Source: Hamiltosporidium tvaerminnensis
Lineage: Eukaryota > Microsporidia > Dubosqiidae
DNA: 64,000 bases
Assembly (NCBI GenBank): GCA_022605425.2
Contig: JAKIMF020000005.1
Coordinates: 468,501 to 532,500 of the forward strand
Direction of reading: 5' to 3'
The first letter of the stretch is position 1, and every line of letters starts with the position of its first letter. Shown here in pieces: positions 24,761 to 37,224 of the stretch. The notes beneath the pieces were generated by a model that saw only the letters and a program-made list of their open reading frames with translations, was not told the origin of the DNA and did no database searches. Position numbers and translations under genes: made by a program.

Positions 24761-27700
24761 TATTTAATAAAATTCTGGGTTAAAATATTTTTAACATTTT
24801 TATATGTTTTCTTCTACCTCTTTAACCACTTTTGTCTCTTCTTCCAAATCCGACTCTTCATTTATGTTATTGGTCGGTTCCTCTAAAGTGGTTCCTCCTT
24901 GTAAAATAAAGGGTGCTTTATATTTTGGTTTAAAATTTTTTGCACCATCTTCCTCTGTTTTCGCTTCTTTTAAAGGGGGTATTGGTTCTTCATGCATCTC
25001 TGATCTCATAATAACACCCATTGACGCTCTCTCCCAGCTCTCTTCGGCATTTAGTCCTGACTCAAGTCCTCTTCGTCGATCAAAGGAAATTGTTTCGACT
25101 GTTTTCTTAAGTACTATAGACTGAATGTATGCCTCTACATTCATGGGTAATTCTAGTCTTTTAAGGTGAGATTTATGGTATTTTGTCACAATACCGTCCC
25201 AGGTCATCACATAAGGGATTATCTCAACACTACACTTATAAATAAGGCCCAACTCATTGGCTAGCAGGTCATACTTCCTAAGTTTTTCAGTTTCAACTAT
25301 TTGAAGTGAATCTTGGGAAGTGATTCCTACTTCAATGAGTGTTATCTTATTCTTCTTCTTATCTAAAATAAATATGTCCGGTCTGTTATTCCGAATTTTA
25401 ACATCAGTTTTAATTCTGGTGTCCACTCTTATCTCTGCATACTCATTATCAAGAATTTCTTGAACTGAGTGGCTCCTTATTCGTTTTGAAGACTTAAACT
25501 TATATCTATTTAAGAGAAGTAAGTGTAGGCATCTAACCACTTCATTATGCCGTCTAGTGTAATCATGGCCTAGTATTTTTTCACATCGAGTTGCTAGATG
25601 ATCTACAGTCTTACCAGATTCATTGCAATGTTGGCACATACCATCTGCTCCCTAGAATACATTTCTATCCTGGATATAGCAGAACGCAGCTTCATTTCGC
25701 GGCCTAATATTCCCTCTCTTTAGCAATCTAGAAGAGTCACTAACACTCACAAGCTCTTTTTTTCGTGCATTATATAACTTTGAATGAAGTTTTCGTTTTT
25801 CTATTTCGTTATATAGTTTTGCAAGGTGAGCATCTTCTAAACTTTTCTTAGTGACTTCTTCTACCAACCTGTACTTTACTTTTAAGAAGCCTTTTATTAG
25901 TGCAAGATGGGTTTTATTATTATTCTCCACCTTGAGGATTGCTGCTCATCTAGTTGATATTTCTTTACTTTTTTCCAGACAATCCAAGAGTTGCAGAAGC
26001 ATATGTTCGCTTCGCAACTCAACACTATGTAAGCCTCTTCCAAGTTCTGTTCTAGGAAGATACAACCGCTCTTTACATCCTAGGCGGAGATGTATCTTAT
26101 TCTTCACGCGCACCGCACGCACTGCATCATCTAACTTAGAGAAGTCAGTCGGTTCAAGTCGAAGTACTCCTATGTGGTAGTTGATTAACGATATCGCATG
26201 TTGATTGATTGCAGAAAATAAATTTTTTGCATTTAATCTAGTGTGACAAAGTCTTTCAACTCTTGATATAAGTTTGCTCTGTACTTCTTCAAATGAGCTA
26301 CGTGTTGGGATTCCTCTGCTATCTTCTATTATTCCTAAATATTTGTAAACACTAACACCTTCTAGAAAAGTAGCAGTATCTTCACAACACGTATCATTTG
26401 TGGCTGACTTCTCTTTGTTAATCTCTAAGCCAATCACCTCTAAAAATTCTTTTGCCTCGCCTGTCATAGCACTCAATGTGGAACTGTCTCTAGCAAGGAG
26501 CTTTCGATCATCAATAAACAAGAGATGATTAGTAGAATCGGATTCTGCATCTGTTTGTAGTGTCACTTGTGTATTTTTCAAAAGTTTTCGGCTCAATGGA
26601 TCCATACACAACACAAACAACAATGGTGACAAACTATCTCCTTGCAGAATCACTTCTCTCAATCTTTTTGCTCATGGTTTTTTCAGGCCCTACTAATATA
26701 TCAATTTTACATTTTTATAATTACCTTAATAAATTTCAAGATCTAAACAGGTAAATTAAGGTTTTCAATGCATTGAGTTAAATAAGCATGATGTATTGAA
26801 TCATAAACTTTTTTAACATCAATCATGTCGCCTTAAGATTTTTTCCCTACTCTTTATTGAAAGCAATATTCAGTAGAGCCTGCTCTTTCGCTCCCTGCAC
26901 ACCTCTTACCGCCCCTAATTGGTTCTCTGCAAGCAACCCTCGCCTTTCCACTTCAAGTTGAACGACTTTCGTTACACACTTTGTCGTTAACTTATAGAGG
27001 TTGGACATACAAGTGATTGGCCTGTAGTTAGAGCCTCTTCGTGGAATTCCTTTCGGTATCAAATACGTAAGCCCGCAGTAAAACCAATCAGCTTGAGTTT
27101 TTCCTTCTAAAAATATAACATTCACAATATCATAAATATATTTGTGAAGAGTTGTAAGTTTCTTAATGAAAAAATTGTAAATACCATCAATTCCAGCAGC
27201 TTTCCTATTGGGAAGCCAATTAATGATATTTACAAATTCATCAAGTGAAGGAAACGTGGTCCGATGATCATCTGATACAAATGGAATCAAATAATCATCA
27301 TACGTGACTGTTTCATCATTTTTGTTCCACATTGTAGACCAAAAACTCACAATTTCATCACCACTAACCACATGCTCGGATCTACACGCTCAGATAACCC
27401 ACGATAAAATCGACCTCGGAAAAGCTCAAACATACGACTCTCTTTTCGGAATTGCTTCTTACTTTCATGCATCGTAATTTTTTTCCTGTAAACATTCAAA
27501 GATTTATTCTTCTTAACTAAAGCCTCAGAAAGATCAGTTACGCTGCTAAAGTTTAAATTAAACTCTCGCATGATTTTCTTAAGGCTCTTCGTTTCCGAAG
27601 TGAAGAGCTTTTCCTGCTTACGAGCCTTCTCGAGAAGATTTTTTGAATGTAATAACTTAGAAATTTTACTTTCTATGTTTTCCTTCCAAGCGGATCTAGG

Positions 27701-28556
27701 CTTTTCTTTGCGTGTTGCCTCGTCATAGCATATCTGCGCAGCTTGCATGATATACGCGGCTTCCGTAATTGACTCAGGTACATGAGCTCCTGCATATTCA
27801 CCGACTACTCGATTAATGAGATCCAGAACTTTACTATCAACCAATTCATTTGGATGTTTTCTAGTTCGGACCACCACTTTTCCAATTTCGTTCTCCGAGA
27901 TTTCTTTGATTTTACTCAAGAATTTATCTCTCAGATTTTATGTACTCCGTGGTGTCGGTCAGGGTGCATGTATTAATTAGACAAGTGGCGATTCTACGTC
28001 GTTCTCTATTCTCTTCTGATTTTTCTTCCTTTCCCATCTCACTTTGGGCCAATTTTTTAACACTTCGAGAGTTACAGCGCAGCCGAATTTCTAATTATAG
28101 TACCTGTGAAGCTCTGTCCAGCCATTTCTTGGCATTCTTTCAAACCTTGTCTGTACTGCAAAAAAAACAATTCGAGGCCATTCCTTCGGGTCGGCTGTTA
28201 CGGAATCGAATATCGTCTTCAATGCCATTAGCCTGTTACCTTCCGGAATAGCTAGAGTACAGGGGCTTGTCATGTCGTACGATGGCTCGTACGTAAAGAC
28301 TTCAACCGAAGAGGGAACTGGTGCATTAGGCGAAGGTAAGGTGTCAAGCCCACTATTTTGCATTTTACTGCATGTTTGGCTTGGTGGTGGAGGTGTTATT
28401 GTTGTGTAGGAGGAGGAAGGTAGGGAGATCGCCGGTGGGTGTAGCTTACATTTTTGTACCTCACTATCACTCTTCTTCATCTCATCAGCGTCGTTTGCAG
28501 CCTTTATTTTGGTATTTTTCGATATTTCGCTACTAACATTTTTCTTTCTACCCATA
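24761..28556 (-). mobile_element. R4/Dong-like non-LTR retrotransposon, copy B
   Basis: This ~3.8 kb minus-strand copy fills the junction between two oppositely oriented units. Its 3' terminus (24761-24781) abuts the right end of unit 1. Its ATG (28553-28555) lies about 8 nt from the left end of unit 2. No clear target-site duplication is visible because the flanks are mirror images of each other. It is a full-length copy with modest damage and no LTR or poly(A). Confidence 0.92.
24800..28555 (-). pseudogene. Retrotransposon ORF of copy B, broken
   Basis: The longest open pieces on minus are: N-terminus 28091-28555 (basic start, then a Pro/Ser-rich stretch), 27347-27919, RT fingers 26847-27371 (DYRPIT region reads NYRPIT), RT palm and thumb 25946-26662 (QGDSLSPLLF motif B and LLFIDD motif C intact), 25652-25930, and endonuclease 24800-25639. 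The last ends in an acidic tail (VEENI). Two informative stops are a TAG at 28091-28093 (shared with copy E) and a TGA at 25946-25948 (shared with copy D). The zinc knuckle reads C-X2-C-X8-H-X4-C. The second Asp of motif A is kept. This copy has the longest intact N-terminal and C-terminal pieces of the family. Confidence 0.9.
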
Positions 28557-28562
28557 CCCAAT

Positions 28563-29325
28563 TAAATAGAAGTTATAAAAAATAAATACTCAAATTATTG
28601 GGCAAAATCGATGGTTAAAGACTCAAAGGATAATTTACAACTAAAATATAGAATAAAAATTATTTAAAAATATATTTAATGAAATGAAAATAGGTAATGT
28701 AAATCTAAAAAGAAATACATCTGAAATTTCTGATATGCCAAAAATCAATATTTTCCAGTATTATGATATTAGATTGTGTTTTATAGTTTGTTTTAATAAT
28801 GCTACAAATATTTTTTTGATTGTAATTATTTAAGCACTAGTATCTTCTAATAATAGCAAAGATAATAAAAAAAATTGCGAAAGTTATTGCCGGAAAAGTC
28901 TCAAAACTATTTTTTAAACCCATCTTAGAAAATTAAATTCGATTCTTTGTATTTTTGAATTTTCACTGATTTGTTCTGTGCTAGAATGATTTAGATTACA
29001 CCATGTACTTTTTTTAAGTAAAACACGAAAGACTCATAACTCCTATTATAAGTCGTAAATAGCGTATCTACTCTAGTCTCTACACTGATATAAAAACCGA
29101 AGATAAAAAAGGATCGTACAAGGAACCTTATTCGTTGAAACGAAACAAGGCACTTTATACATCCCAGAACTAAATCTACAATACTTTATATTTTATTTTT
29201 TTCAAAAAAAATGTTTTACAGTGGTTTAATTTATGCGAATAGGAAAATTGAAGATATATAAAGTAAATTGGGTTTTTAAAAAATAAAAAATAAATGAAAA
29301 TCGAATTTTATTGTTTAAATAAATA
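28563..29325 (+). repeat. Terminal inverted repeat, left end of unit 2
   Basis: This starts at AATAGAAGTTAT next to copy B and matches 15684-16445 directly and 24005-24760 inverted. It has small indels relative to both, for example in the block around 29105-29150. No gene is seen. Confidence 0.82.
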
Positions 29326-30155
29326 TGCCCATAATATCGATATGACTACAAATTTTGTCGAAATATATTATAAACTACAAATTTACAATAAAAAGGAGGC
29401 AGAGTTGAGTTATTTCGCAAACTTGCTGTAAAAAAATAATACTGCTGCAATAGTATTTTAGTCTCATTAAATTGTAAAAAATACAAATATTTTGACAATA
29501 ATTTTTACAAACTTTAAACTTATCATAATTTCTTTCTGCTGGTTTGATTTACTTATCCAAAAATATTTTATTGTGCAAATTCAAAAACAAATTCTATATT
29601 ATTATCGTATTTTATTCTGTCCTCTCTGTCAAAAAATAAAAAGCTATGCTAAAATGCCATCTTCTAGGACTAACCCCAATGTTTTGGTATTTAAAATACA
29701 AATTTAAAAATTTCCACTATTTCACTTGATTTTAATATTCTATATGTTCGGTTTTGGAAGAATTTATTACTAATATCCACATATTTTTTTTGTTATATTA
29801 TTTTGTCTCCCTCTTGTTCTTAAATGCTTTTCCTTATATAATAGGATAAATAAGATTTAAAAATTTAAAAAAACCCTAAAAAAATATATTTTATAAACCC
29901 TTTAATTTGAAGGGTCATATGTAACTTAAGTCTTATTTCCTTTGTTTTTTCAAATTTTTAAATCTTTATATTTTTAGATTAAACTACAAAAGTGTGTCAT
30001 ATATAAAGGAAAAGTAAAAGAAACCTGTGAGAAAATAAGCATATAAAAAACACTCAAAATAAAACCACTTTAAAAATCAAATTTTTCTCATTTTTTTTAT
30101 TCTGTGATAATTTTTCTGTATTTTATTTTTTTAATTTTTTATAATTTCATTTTTA
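29326..30155. other. Inner arm of unit 2, no gene seen
   Basis: This is AT-rich sequence collinear with 23990-23160 on minus and 5150-4310 on minus. It includes copies of a recurring motif, CGTATTTTATTCTGTC at about 29605 and TATTTTGTCTCCC at about 29803. The short ORFs at 29492-29707 and 30104-30325 are AT-rich chance frames. The second runs into retrotransposon copy C. Confidence 0.55.
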
Positions 30156-30167
30156 TTTTTTTTAAAT

Positions 30168-33100
30168 ATATTAAGATGGGTATAAGAAAATATGTAGGCA
30201 GCGAAAAACAAGAAGAAAAAATAATAAAGGCTGCAAACAGGGCAAGTGAAGTGGATGAGGTAATTAGAGAGTGTAAAACGACCGGAATTCCACGCCAAGC
30301 TCATACACACCATCCACCATCATAAATAACATTTCTATACCACCAGCGAAGCAACACAAACACAAAGGTATGCTTGCTTAACACCATACCCTCGCCATCT
30401 AACCCTATGCATTCAGCACCGTGACCCCTAGGCCGATATAGTGCTAGTTGGCCAAACCTTTGTACCATACCTTTTCCGAAGGCTCGTTGTACTCCGATCC
30501 ATACTCGATCTATAGAGGCCGAGCGTCAGAATTTATTCGATGTGTTCTTTTTGCGTACAAACAAGGTTTGACCGAATGCCTGAAATGGATGGAAAGAGAT
30601 ACAGAGCTACTATAATGAGAAGTTCTCCTGTACCGAAACTATCGATGTGCTAAAAGAATGGCACACAATAAGACGGAAGGGAAATTAGGCGGAGAGAATG
30701 GAGAGCGACGTCGAATCGCCACTTGTCTCGCCGAGCCATGTTCCTTGACCGATGCTACTCGATTTATAAGCCTCGAGAAAAATACTTGAGTAATATCAAA
30801 AATATCTGAGGAGGAAATCGAAAGTAGTAGTCCGAACTCAGCTTCCAAATGAATTGGTTGACACTACAGTTCTTGATCTTATTAATCGAATAGTCGGTGA
30901 ATATGCTGACTCTCATGTACCTATGACGATAACAGACGTTGCCCGAATTATCCGACAGCACAGGTATGTTATGACGATGAAACACGTAAAGAGAGGCCAG
31001 ATCCGTGAGAAAGCATTGAGAGTAAAATTTCGTGTTAAACTTTCAAAGATATCCTCGAGAAAGCACGTAGACGGGAAGAACTCTCCCTTCTCAAACTAAA
31101 GTCTTAAAAAATTATGCGAGAGTTTAATTTAGACCTAAACAAAACAAATGATCTATCGGAGGCTGTAGTTAGAAGAATGAGCTGATAACTGTTTACAAAA
31201 ACTTACGATGTACGAAAGTAGGAAGCAATTCCGAAAGAGAATCGTATGTTTGAGTTGTTCCGAGGTAGATATTATCGTGGCCTGTCTGATCGTGTGGAAT
31301 CCGAGCATGTGGTTAATCGTGACGAATTGTAAGTTTTTGGTCCACAATGTGGAACAAAATAATGAAATAGTTACGTATGATGAGTATCTGATACCTTTCG
31401 TGCCGGATACTCACCAGGCCATGTTTCCTTCACTTGATGAATTTGTAGATATTATCATTGGCTTCCTAACTGGAAAGCCGCCGGAATTGATGGGATCTAC
31501 AATTTTTATATCAAAACTTACGACTCTTCACAAGTATCTTTATGATATTGTGAAAGCCATATGTTTTGAAGGAACACAAGGCTAATTGGTTTTTCTGGGC
31601 TAACGTATCTCATTCCAAAGCGTACCAAAGAAGGCTCCGACTATAGGCCAATAACTTGTATGTCAAACCTTTACAAGCTGACGACAAAGTGTGTTACAAA
31701 GTTGTTCGCTTGAGGTGAGAGGCGAGGGTTACTAGCGATAATCAATTGGGTGCAGTGAGAGGTGTGCGGAGCGAAGGAGCAGGCCCTGCTAATGTTGCTA
31801 TTAATAAAGAGTATGGAAACAATCTTAGGCAACGTGGATTGTGTCAAAAGCGTATGATTCAATAGATCATGCTTATTTGACACAAGTCATCGAAAACCTT
31901 AATCTACCTGATTGGATCCTGAAATTCATTAAGGTAACAATATCAAAATCGAAAATTGATATTTCGGTAGGTTCTGAAAAATTATGAACAAGAAGATTGA
32001 TAAGGGGATTCTCGGAGATAGTTTGTCACCCTTATTGTTTGTGCTGTGTATGGATCCATTGAGCCGTAAACTCAATGAAGAATACGCAAGGTGACAATAC
32101 AAACGGAGGATGCATCCCACTCTACCAATCATCTCTTGTTCATTGATGATCTTAGCTCCTTGCCAAAGATGGAACAACGCTTGAAAGATGACGGAGGAAG
32201 TAAAAATGTTTATGAAAATATAGGATTAGAAATAAACGAGAGAAGTCGGCCACAAATGATTCGTGTTGTGAGAATACTGCTACTCTTCTTGAAGGAATAG
32301 GTGTTTACAAATACCTCGGAATAATAGAGATAGCGGGAATTCCAACACGTAGTCGTTTGGGAAGTACAAACCAAACTGATAGCGGGGTAGAGACTTTGCC
32401 GCACGGATTGAATGCAAGAAATTTATTTCAGCTATCAATCAACATGCGATATCTCTAATAAACTATCATATAGGTGTACTTCGACTTGAACCTGGCGACT
32501 TCTCAAGTTGGATGACGCAGTACGTGCAGTTTTAATAAAGAACAAGATACATCTTCGCCCGGATGTAAGAGCGTCTGTACCTTCCCGAACGAACTTGGGA
32601 GAGGTCTTCTAGTGTTGAGTTCAAAGCGAACATATGCTTTTGCAACTCTTGGATTGTCTGGAAAATCTAAAGAAACATCGACCGAAGAGCAGCAATCCTT
32701 AAGGTGGAGAATGATAATAAAACCCATCTTGCACTAATAAAAGACTTTTTACAAGTAAAATACGGGATGGCAGAGGAGGTCACTAAAAATAAATTAGATG
32801 AAGCTCAACTAGCTAACTTATATAACGAAATAGAAAACGAAACTACATTCAAAGTTATATAATGCTGAAACAACGAGCTGTAAGCGTAAATGACTCCTCA
32901 GATGGTTAAGAAAGGAAGTGTAAGACCGCGTGATGAAGCAGTGTTCTGCTATATCCAGGATAGAAACGTATTTTGGAGCAGAAGGTGTGTGTCAACACTG
33001 CAACACGTCTAGAAAACAGTAGACCATTTAGCAACGAGATGTGAAAAATGCTTGGTCATGACTATACTGACGACACAATGAAGTGGTACGATGTATACAT

Positions 33101-33778
33101 TTGTCTTGTTAAATAAATATAAATTCGTCTTCAAACGAATCGAAGCCACCAGTTCAGAAATTCTTGATAATGAGTATGCAGAGATAAGAGTGGACACCAG
33201 AATAAAAACTGATGTTAAAATTCGAAATAATAGGCCAGATATATTCGTTTTAGACAAGAGACGAAATAAGATTACCCTCATTGAGTAGGAATCACCTCCC
33301 AAGACTCACTTCAAATAGTTGAACGAGAAACTTAGAAGTATGACCTATTAGCAAATGAGCTGGGTCTTATTTACAAATGTAGTGTGAGATAATTCCTTAT
33401 GTGATAACATGGGACGGTATTGTGACAAATACCATAAGACTTATCTTAAAGATTACAATACCCATAATGTGGGCATACATTCGTCCATGTACTTAAGAAA
33501 CAGTCGAATGATTTCCTTCGATCGACGAGGGAATTGAGTCGACCAGTGCCGGGCTGGGCGTCATTGTGTTATTATAGAGCTGGATGCTAAACGCCAACAC
33601 CCCTTAAAGAAGTGAAGAACGGGAAGATGTGTTAAACAGTAAATTCAAAAATATTTTACCCTTTTTTAGATGACGTAACCATCCGGAACCGACTGACATT
33701 AATGTAAGTCTGTGAGAGAATGTGGTTGGTGAGAATGTTACGGGAAAATTTGTTAACCCAGAATTTTATTAAATCAAA
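30168..33778 (+). mobile_element. R4/Dong-like retrotransposon, copy C, heavily decayed
   Basis: The ATG is at 30176-30178 and the 3' terminus at about 33753-33774. A 13-bp target-site duplication, ATTTTTTTTAAAT, lies at 30155-30167 and 33779-33791, with 8 extra bases between the left copy and the ATG. The uninterrupted site exists in unit 0 near 4299-4310 (on minus, one T shorter) and more diverged in unit 1 near 23135. So the insertion into the arm of unit 2 is directly shown. Confidence 0.92.
30176..33715 (+). pseudogene. Retrotransposon ORF of copy C, extensively frameshifted
   Basis: All domains are recognisable in order but broken every 50-200 bp, mostly by single-base losses relative to copies A, B and E. 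A finger-region fragment is in 31208-31585 and motif A lies at about 31840-31870. Motif B is at about 32010 (GDSLSPLLF), motif C at about 32140 (LLFIDD), the zinc knuckle near 33000 (damaged), and the endonuclease at 33091-33288 (RPDIF). It keeps the unmutated codon at all three positions where B, D and E carry shared stops. It is also the most divergent in amino acids. It is therefore either an older lineage or a copy evolving under deletion bias. The last ~250 bp are barely alignable. Confidence 0.88.
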
Positions 33779-33791
33779 ATTTTTTTTAAAT

Positions 33792-35877
33792 TAGTTTTAG
33801 TATTTCTTTAATTTTTTTGACTTTTTTTTTAAATTCTTTAAATTTTTTTTCGATTGAGAGAAGTCTTGTTTTATTAAAATTCTTTTATTTATCCCAAAAT
33901 TATTATTTTCCCACCTTTAAGTCGTTTCCCGCCAAAAAAACTATAAATACGAATAATTTTGCCATCCCATCCGATTTAGCAGGTTTGATGATCTTCTGGA
34001 TTTTTCTTTTTGCCAGGGTAAAATTCAGCAGGGGGGAGTCAATCAATATAAAATACGATAATTATTACTTTTTAATATTGCAGACAAATTTTAACCTTTA
34101 TATTATTAATGGTTCTTAATGTTTAAATTAAAATTTGTTACACCAGTAGTATTATGGTTTTATAAAATAAGCTTTATTTTAGAATTTATTCGTTAAAGAT
34201 TTTTCATCATTGTATTGATTATTCGGTACATTAAACTTTTTCAGATCTTGAAATATGTATAAAGTAGAAGGGTTATTATCTAATTAATATACAATTTTTT
34301 TGGGTATTTTATATTGTTTTCATGACATTAACGGAGTTCTAGATTTAAAAAAAATCACTGCCTCCCCAGCATTCTATCAGTCTTCTTTGATATACTAAGA
34401 TTCTGAAGCTTTTCCTCTAAAAATATATGTAGGACTATTTAATGAGCGTGTCGAGATCGTTTTTCGCACATTTTTGTTGCTACGAGTGTAATTTTAGGTC
34501 GAAATAAACCTTGTAATTCCCCTATAACCAGTAATATCTTACTAATTTACATTTTTGAGCCGAATATATTTCATGTTAAGACATATCTTAAACTTACATG
34601 CTTCAAATCAGACATTTAAATGTCTTAAGGGGAAATAACCTGCTTCTCCGTGCCTTGGTTATTTAAAAGGTAACTTTTTTGAATCATCAAAGCGCTAAAC
34701 TGTCTAAGACGAGTGAGTCAAGATAATTTTTCATGCTTTCACATACAACTACTTACAATTTCAGCTGTTGTCTCCAATCTAGTTATATATACTACAAACA
34801 AAGACCCTAAAAAATTTTTACTCTTTATTTAGACCTTCCTCGTGTTATACGCATTCCCGTGAAAAATCGAAAATTTGGTGTAGTTTTCGTCCCACCAAAA
34901 ACAAAAGCAATATTTTAACCAGCAGTTTAGATATTTTTTTGCCAGGAGATAGTTTTTAATGAAGTTTTTTACCCTCGCCTAAAGCCTGGAGATTATATAT
35001 ATCTTATGGAAATTTCTAATTATACAATCTTTAAAACCTTAATGGGTAATACCAGAAAGGCTAGCAGAGTGGATATTACATAAAGGCAAAGGAAAAGTAT
35101 TCCTCAACTACAGATCTTAAAAATAAATATAAACGGCGCGATAGCTTCTCTAAGACAACATTTTAATTTTAATATCAGAATTGAGAGTCATGAAGGTGAT
35201 CTTATTAGAGCAGAAATGCTTCAAACCTAGCTGGCTTCCTAAAAAAATGAATTTATATTGAAAATTTCTTTCTAAATAGAACGATTTTGGTCAAAAGAGT
35301 CAGGAAAAATGGGAGACAGCAAGATCCGTAAGAACTTATAACTTAGTATCTACAACCAAAAAAAGGCATCTAATGTTGTATTTTTAAGTATTATATTAAC
35401 CTTACTATAAATTTATGAACCAGAATATTAATATAAACTAAAAAAAATATAAATTATTCAGCATATGAATTGAACTTGAACTTTTCTAAAAACTAGAATT
35501 GTTTATGCCGTAATTTTCGGGAAGGCAGCTAAGTTTGAAGTACGTCTCCAACAAGGAGATCGTCTTCCTGCTCACCATTCCTCTGTTGTTGTAAAGTAAA
35601 GAATTGTTTTTAGAAAAATTGTCTTTATTTGTTTTGTTCATGATGGCACCCCCTCCTTTTATTTTTAAAATATAAATATCATATTTTTGTGATATAAATA
35701 ATATCACAGTTTATATTAAAATCAAATTTATGTTGGTTCTTACTCGAATATTGAGTTTAAATTAACTTTTTATAAGTTCTGAATTTAAGATTTGATTGAT
35801 TAAAAAATTTAATTAATCAAATTACAATTTGTTATTTTTAATTTATTATCACAAATTATATAAGTAAAGAAACAAAT
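33792..35877. other. Inner arm, module M and 5' flank of the unit 2 gene
   Basis: This is the reverse complement of 2414-4298 and 21252-23130. It contains the right-arm version of module M (about 34090-35200) and the GGGGGGAGTCAATC landmark at about 34031. About 160 bp here (35500-35660) are unlike the sister copies and contain a 73-codon minus-strand ORF (35486-35707) that I do not accept as a gene. The last ~180 bp before the gene are nearly identical in all three units and presumably hold its promoter. Confidence 0.6.
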
Positions 35878-35883
35878 GTGTTT

Positions 35884-37224
35884 ATGAATATCTTAATATT
35901 AATTAAACAAGAAATGTTTATTATAATAGTATTTATTGTAGGACAAATTTATCTTTCGAAGTCAAATAAAACGATACCAGATAAGGGTATGTTTCCCTAT
36001 AAAGAGGAAACTACATATTTTGAGAAGCATGCATTTAATCTGATAGAGCAGTTATTTTCTGGTTATTCTAAAAATGCATTTAATGATGTATATTTCATAG
36101 AAACAAATAATCTTACAACAATTGCAGATTTTGAGGGGTTCATAAATAAAATCACACATTCTAAGACGATAAAAACACATTTTTTTTATGTTCAATTTGA
36201 TTGGTCTGAAGATTCAAATTTAAACACTGAGAACATTATTAAAAAAATTTTATGTGCATTGAATAATCATTTAGAAGGAAAAATGTGTAAACCGAAAGAA
36301 AAAATTGTAATAAATAACGGAACAAATTTTATTTACGAGGACATTTCTAAACTCTTCAGATATTTTCATTACTATATAAACAATTTTAAGAATGAAAATT
36401 TAAATATAGAATCTATCAAAAAGATTTTCTCTAAAAGTCTGGATTTCCAGATGAATGCGACAAATTTTCTTAGTCAAAAAACATTTATCTTTATTTGTCG
36501 AGGAAAAATACCAAATTTAGATATCTTTTTATTCAAGAAAATTATTTTTAAATATCTAAAAGTTAGAAATACGTCATTCATGACCCCTGTATTTTTTTTT
36601 GATAGTAGTTCGAATAATTTGAAAAATGATGGCTATTTCTTAAGTTCTTCGGATACTTCTAATACTTTTTGCACTGTAAAATTCTATTATGAAAAAATTG
36701 TTTCTTCTGAATATATAATATACTTTCAAAATCTTAAGGAATTAAAAGCTTTTTTTGTATCAGAAGAACTTTTTTTGAAGTATTCTGCGATTAAATTTAC
36801 GGAAAAGATAGAAGAGAATTTTCATGATATGCAAAATCAGTCTATCCTAAGCCTTAAATCAATGCCTACGCGTAGAGTAGATGTGGATTACGTGAATCCA
36901 ATTAGAAAAGATATAGTTATGGTTGTAAACAATATATTTTCTATAGAATATATTAACAAAGGATATTTTTTCGAAAAGAAAATAAAAAAAGACGATTTCA
37001 CTTTAAAAAATAAATGTTTTATTCAATCTATGGAATTATCTGCTCACATAGATAGGGTAGATTCTTTTGCATATAATTTTTGTATTGACGAATATGGTGA
37101 AATTATTTCTACTTATCGAGAAGAATTAAAGCTCTATGCAAATATCAAAAACATATCTATAGCTTTTCATGAAATTGAAGAAAAATGCAAAAATTTAATA
37201 CTTTCACTTATGAATTTGGAATGA
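35884..37224 (+). CDS. Unit-encoded 446-aa secreted or anchored protein, unknown function (unit 2 copy)
   Basis: This is an intact ORF starting at the ATG at 35884-35886 (the in-frame GTG at 35878 is not a plausible eukaryotic start). The N-terminal ~25 residues form a hydrophobic signal peptide or anchor. The rest is soluble-looking, Lys/Asn/Phe/Ile-rich, with about five Cys and several Asp/Glu-Lys clusters. It differs from the unit 0 protein at about five positions (near residues 11, 158, 165, 269 and 348). A three-codon upstream ORF (ATG at 35876) ends in a TGA overlapping the main ATG. The nearby arm carries two decayed retrotransposons, yet this frame stays open. I know no homologue, so the function is open. 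Confidence 0.78.
   Translation: MNILILIKQEMFIIIVFIVGQIYLSKSNKTIPDKGMFPYKEETTYFEKHAFNLIEQLFSGYSKNAFNDVYFIETNNLTTIADFEGFINKITHSKTIKTHFFYVQFDWSEDSNLNTENIIKKILCALNNHLEGKMCKPKEKIVINNGTNFIYEDISKLFRYFHYYINNFKNENLNIESIKKIFSKSLDFQMNATNFLSQKTFIFICRGKIPNLDIFLFKKIIFKYLKVRNTSFMTPVFFFDSSSNNLKNDGYFLSSSDTSNTFCTVKFYYEKIVSSEYIIYFQNLKELKAFFVSEELFLKYSAIKFTEKIEENFHDMQNQSILSLKSMPTRRVDVDYVNPIRKDIVMVVNNIFSIEYINKGYFFEKKIKKDDFTLKNKCFIQSMELSAHIDRVDSFAYNFCIDEYGEIISTYREELKLYANIKNISIAFHEIEEKCKNLILSLMNLE

Noticed and set aside
24804-25124. 106-codon plus-strand ORF opposite the C-terminus of copy B
   Set aside because: Antisense shadow of the endonuclease and acidic tail.
25851-26180. 109-codon ORF antisense to the RT thumb, also open in copies D (40037-40366) and E (47367-47696) and partly in A (8443-8754)
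   Set aside because: Its conservation simply mirrors the sense-strand coding sequence. Composition (Ser, Arg, Leu-rich) is that of a shadow frame.
35878-35883. GTG start two codons upstream in the unit gene
   Set aside because: Not a normal eukaryotic start; ATG at 35884 is used instead (same for 2413 and 21251).
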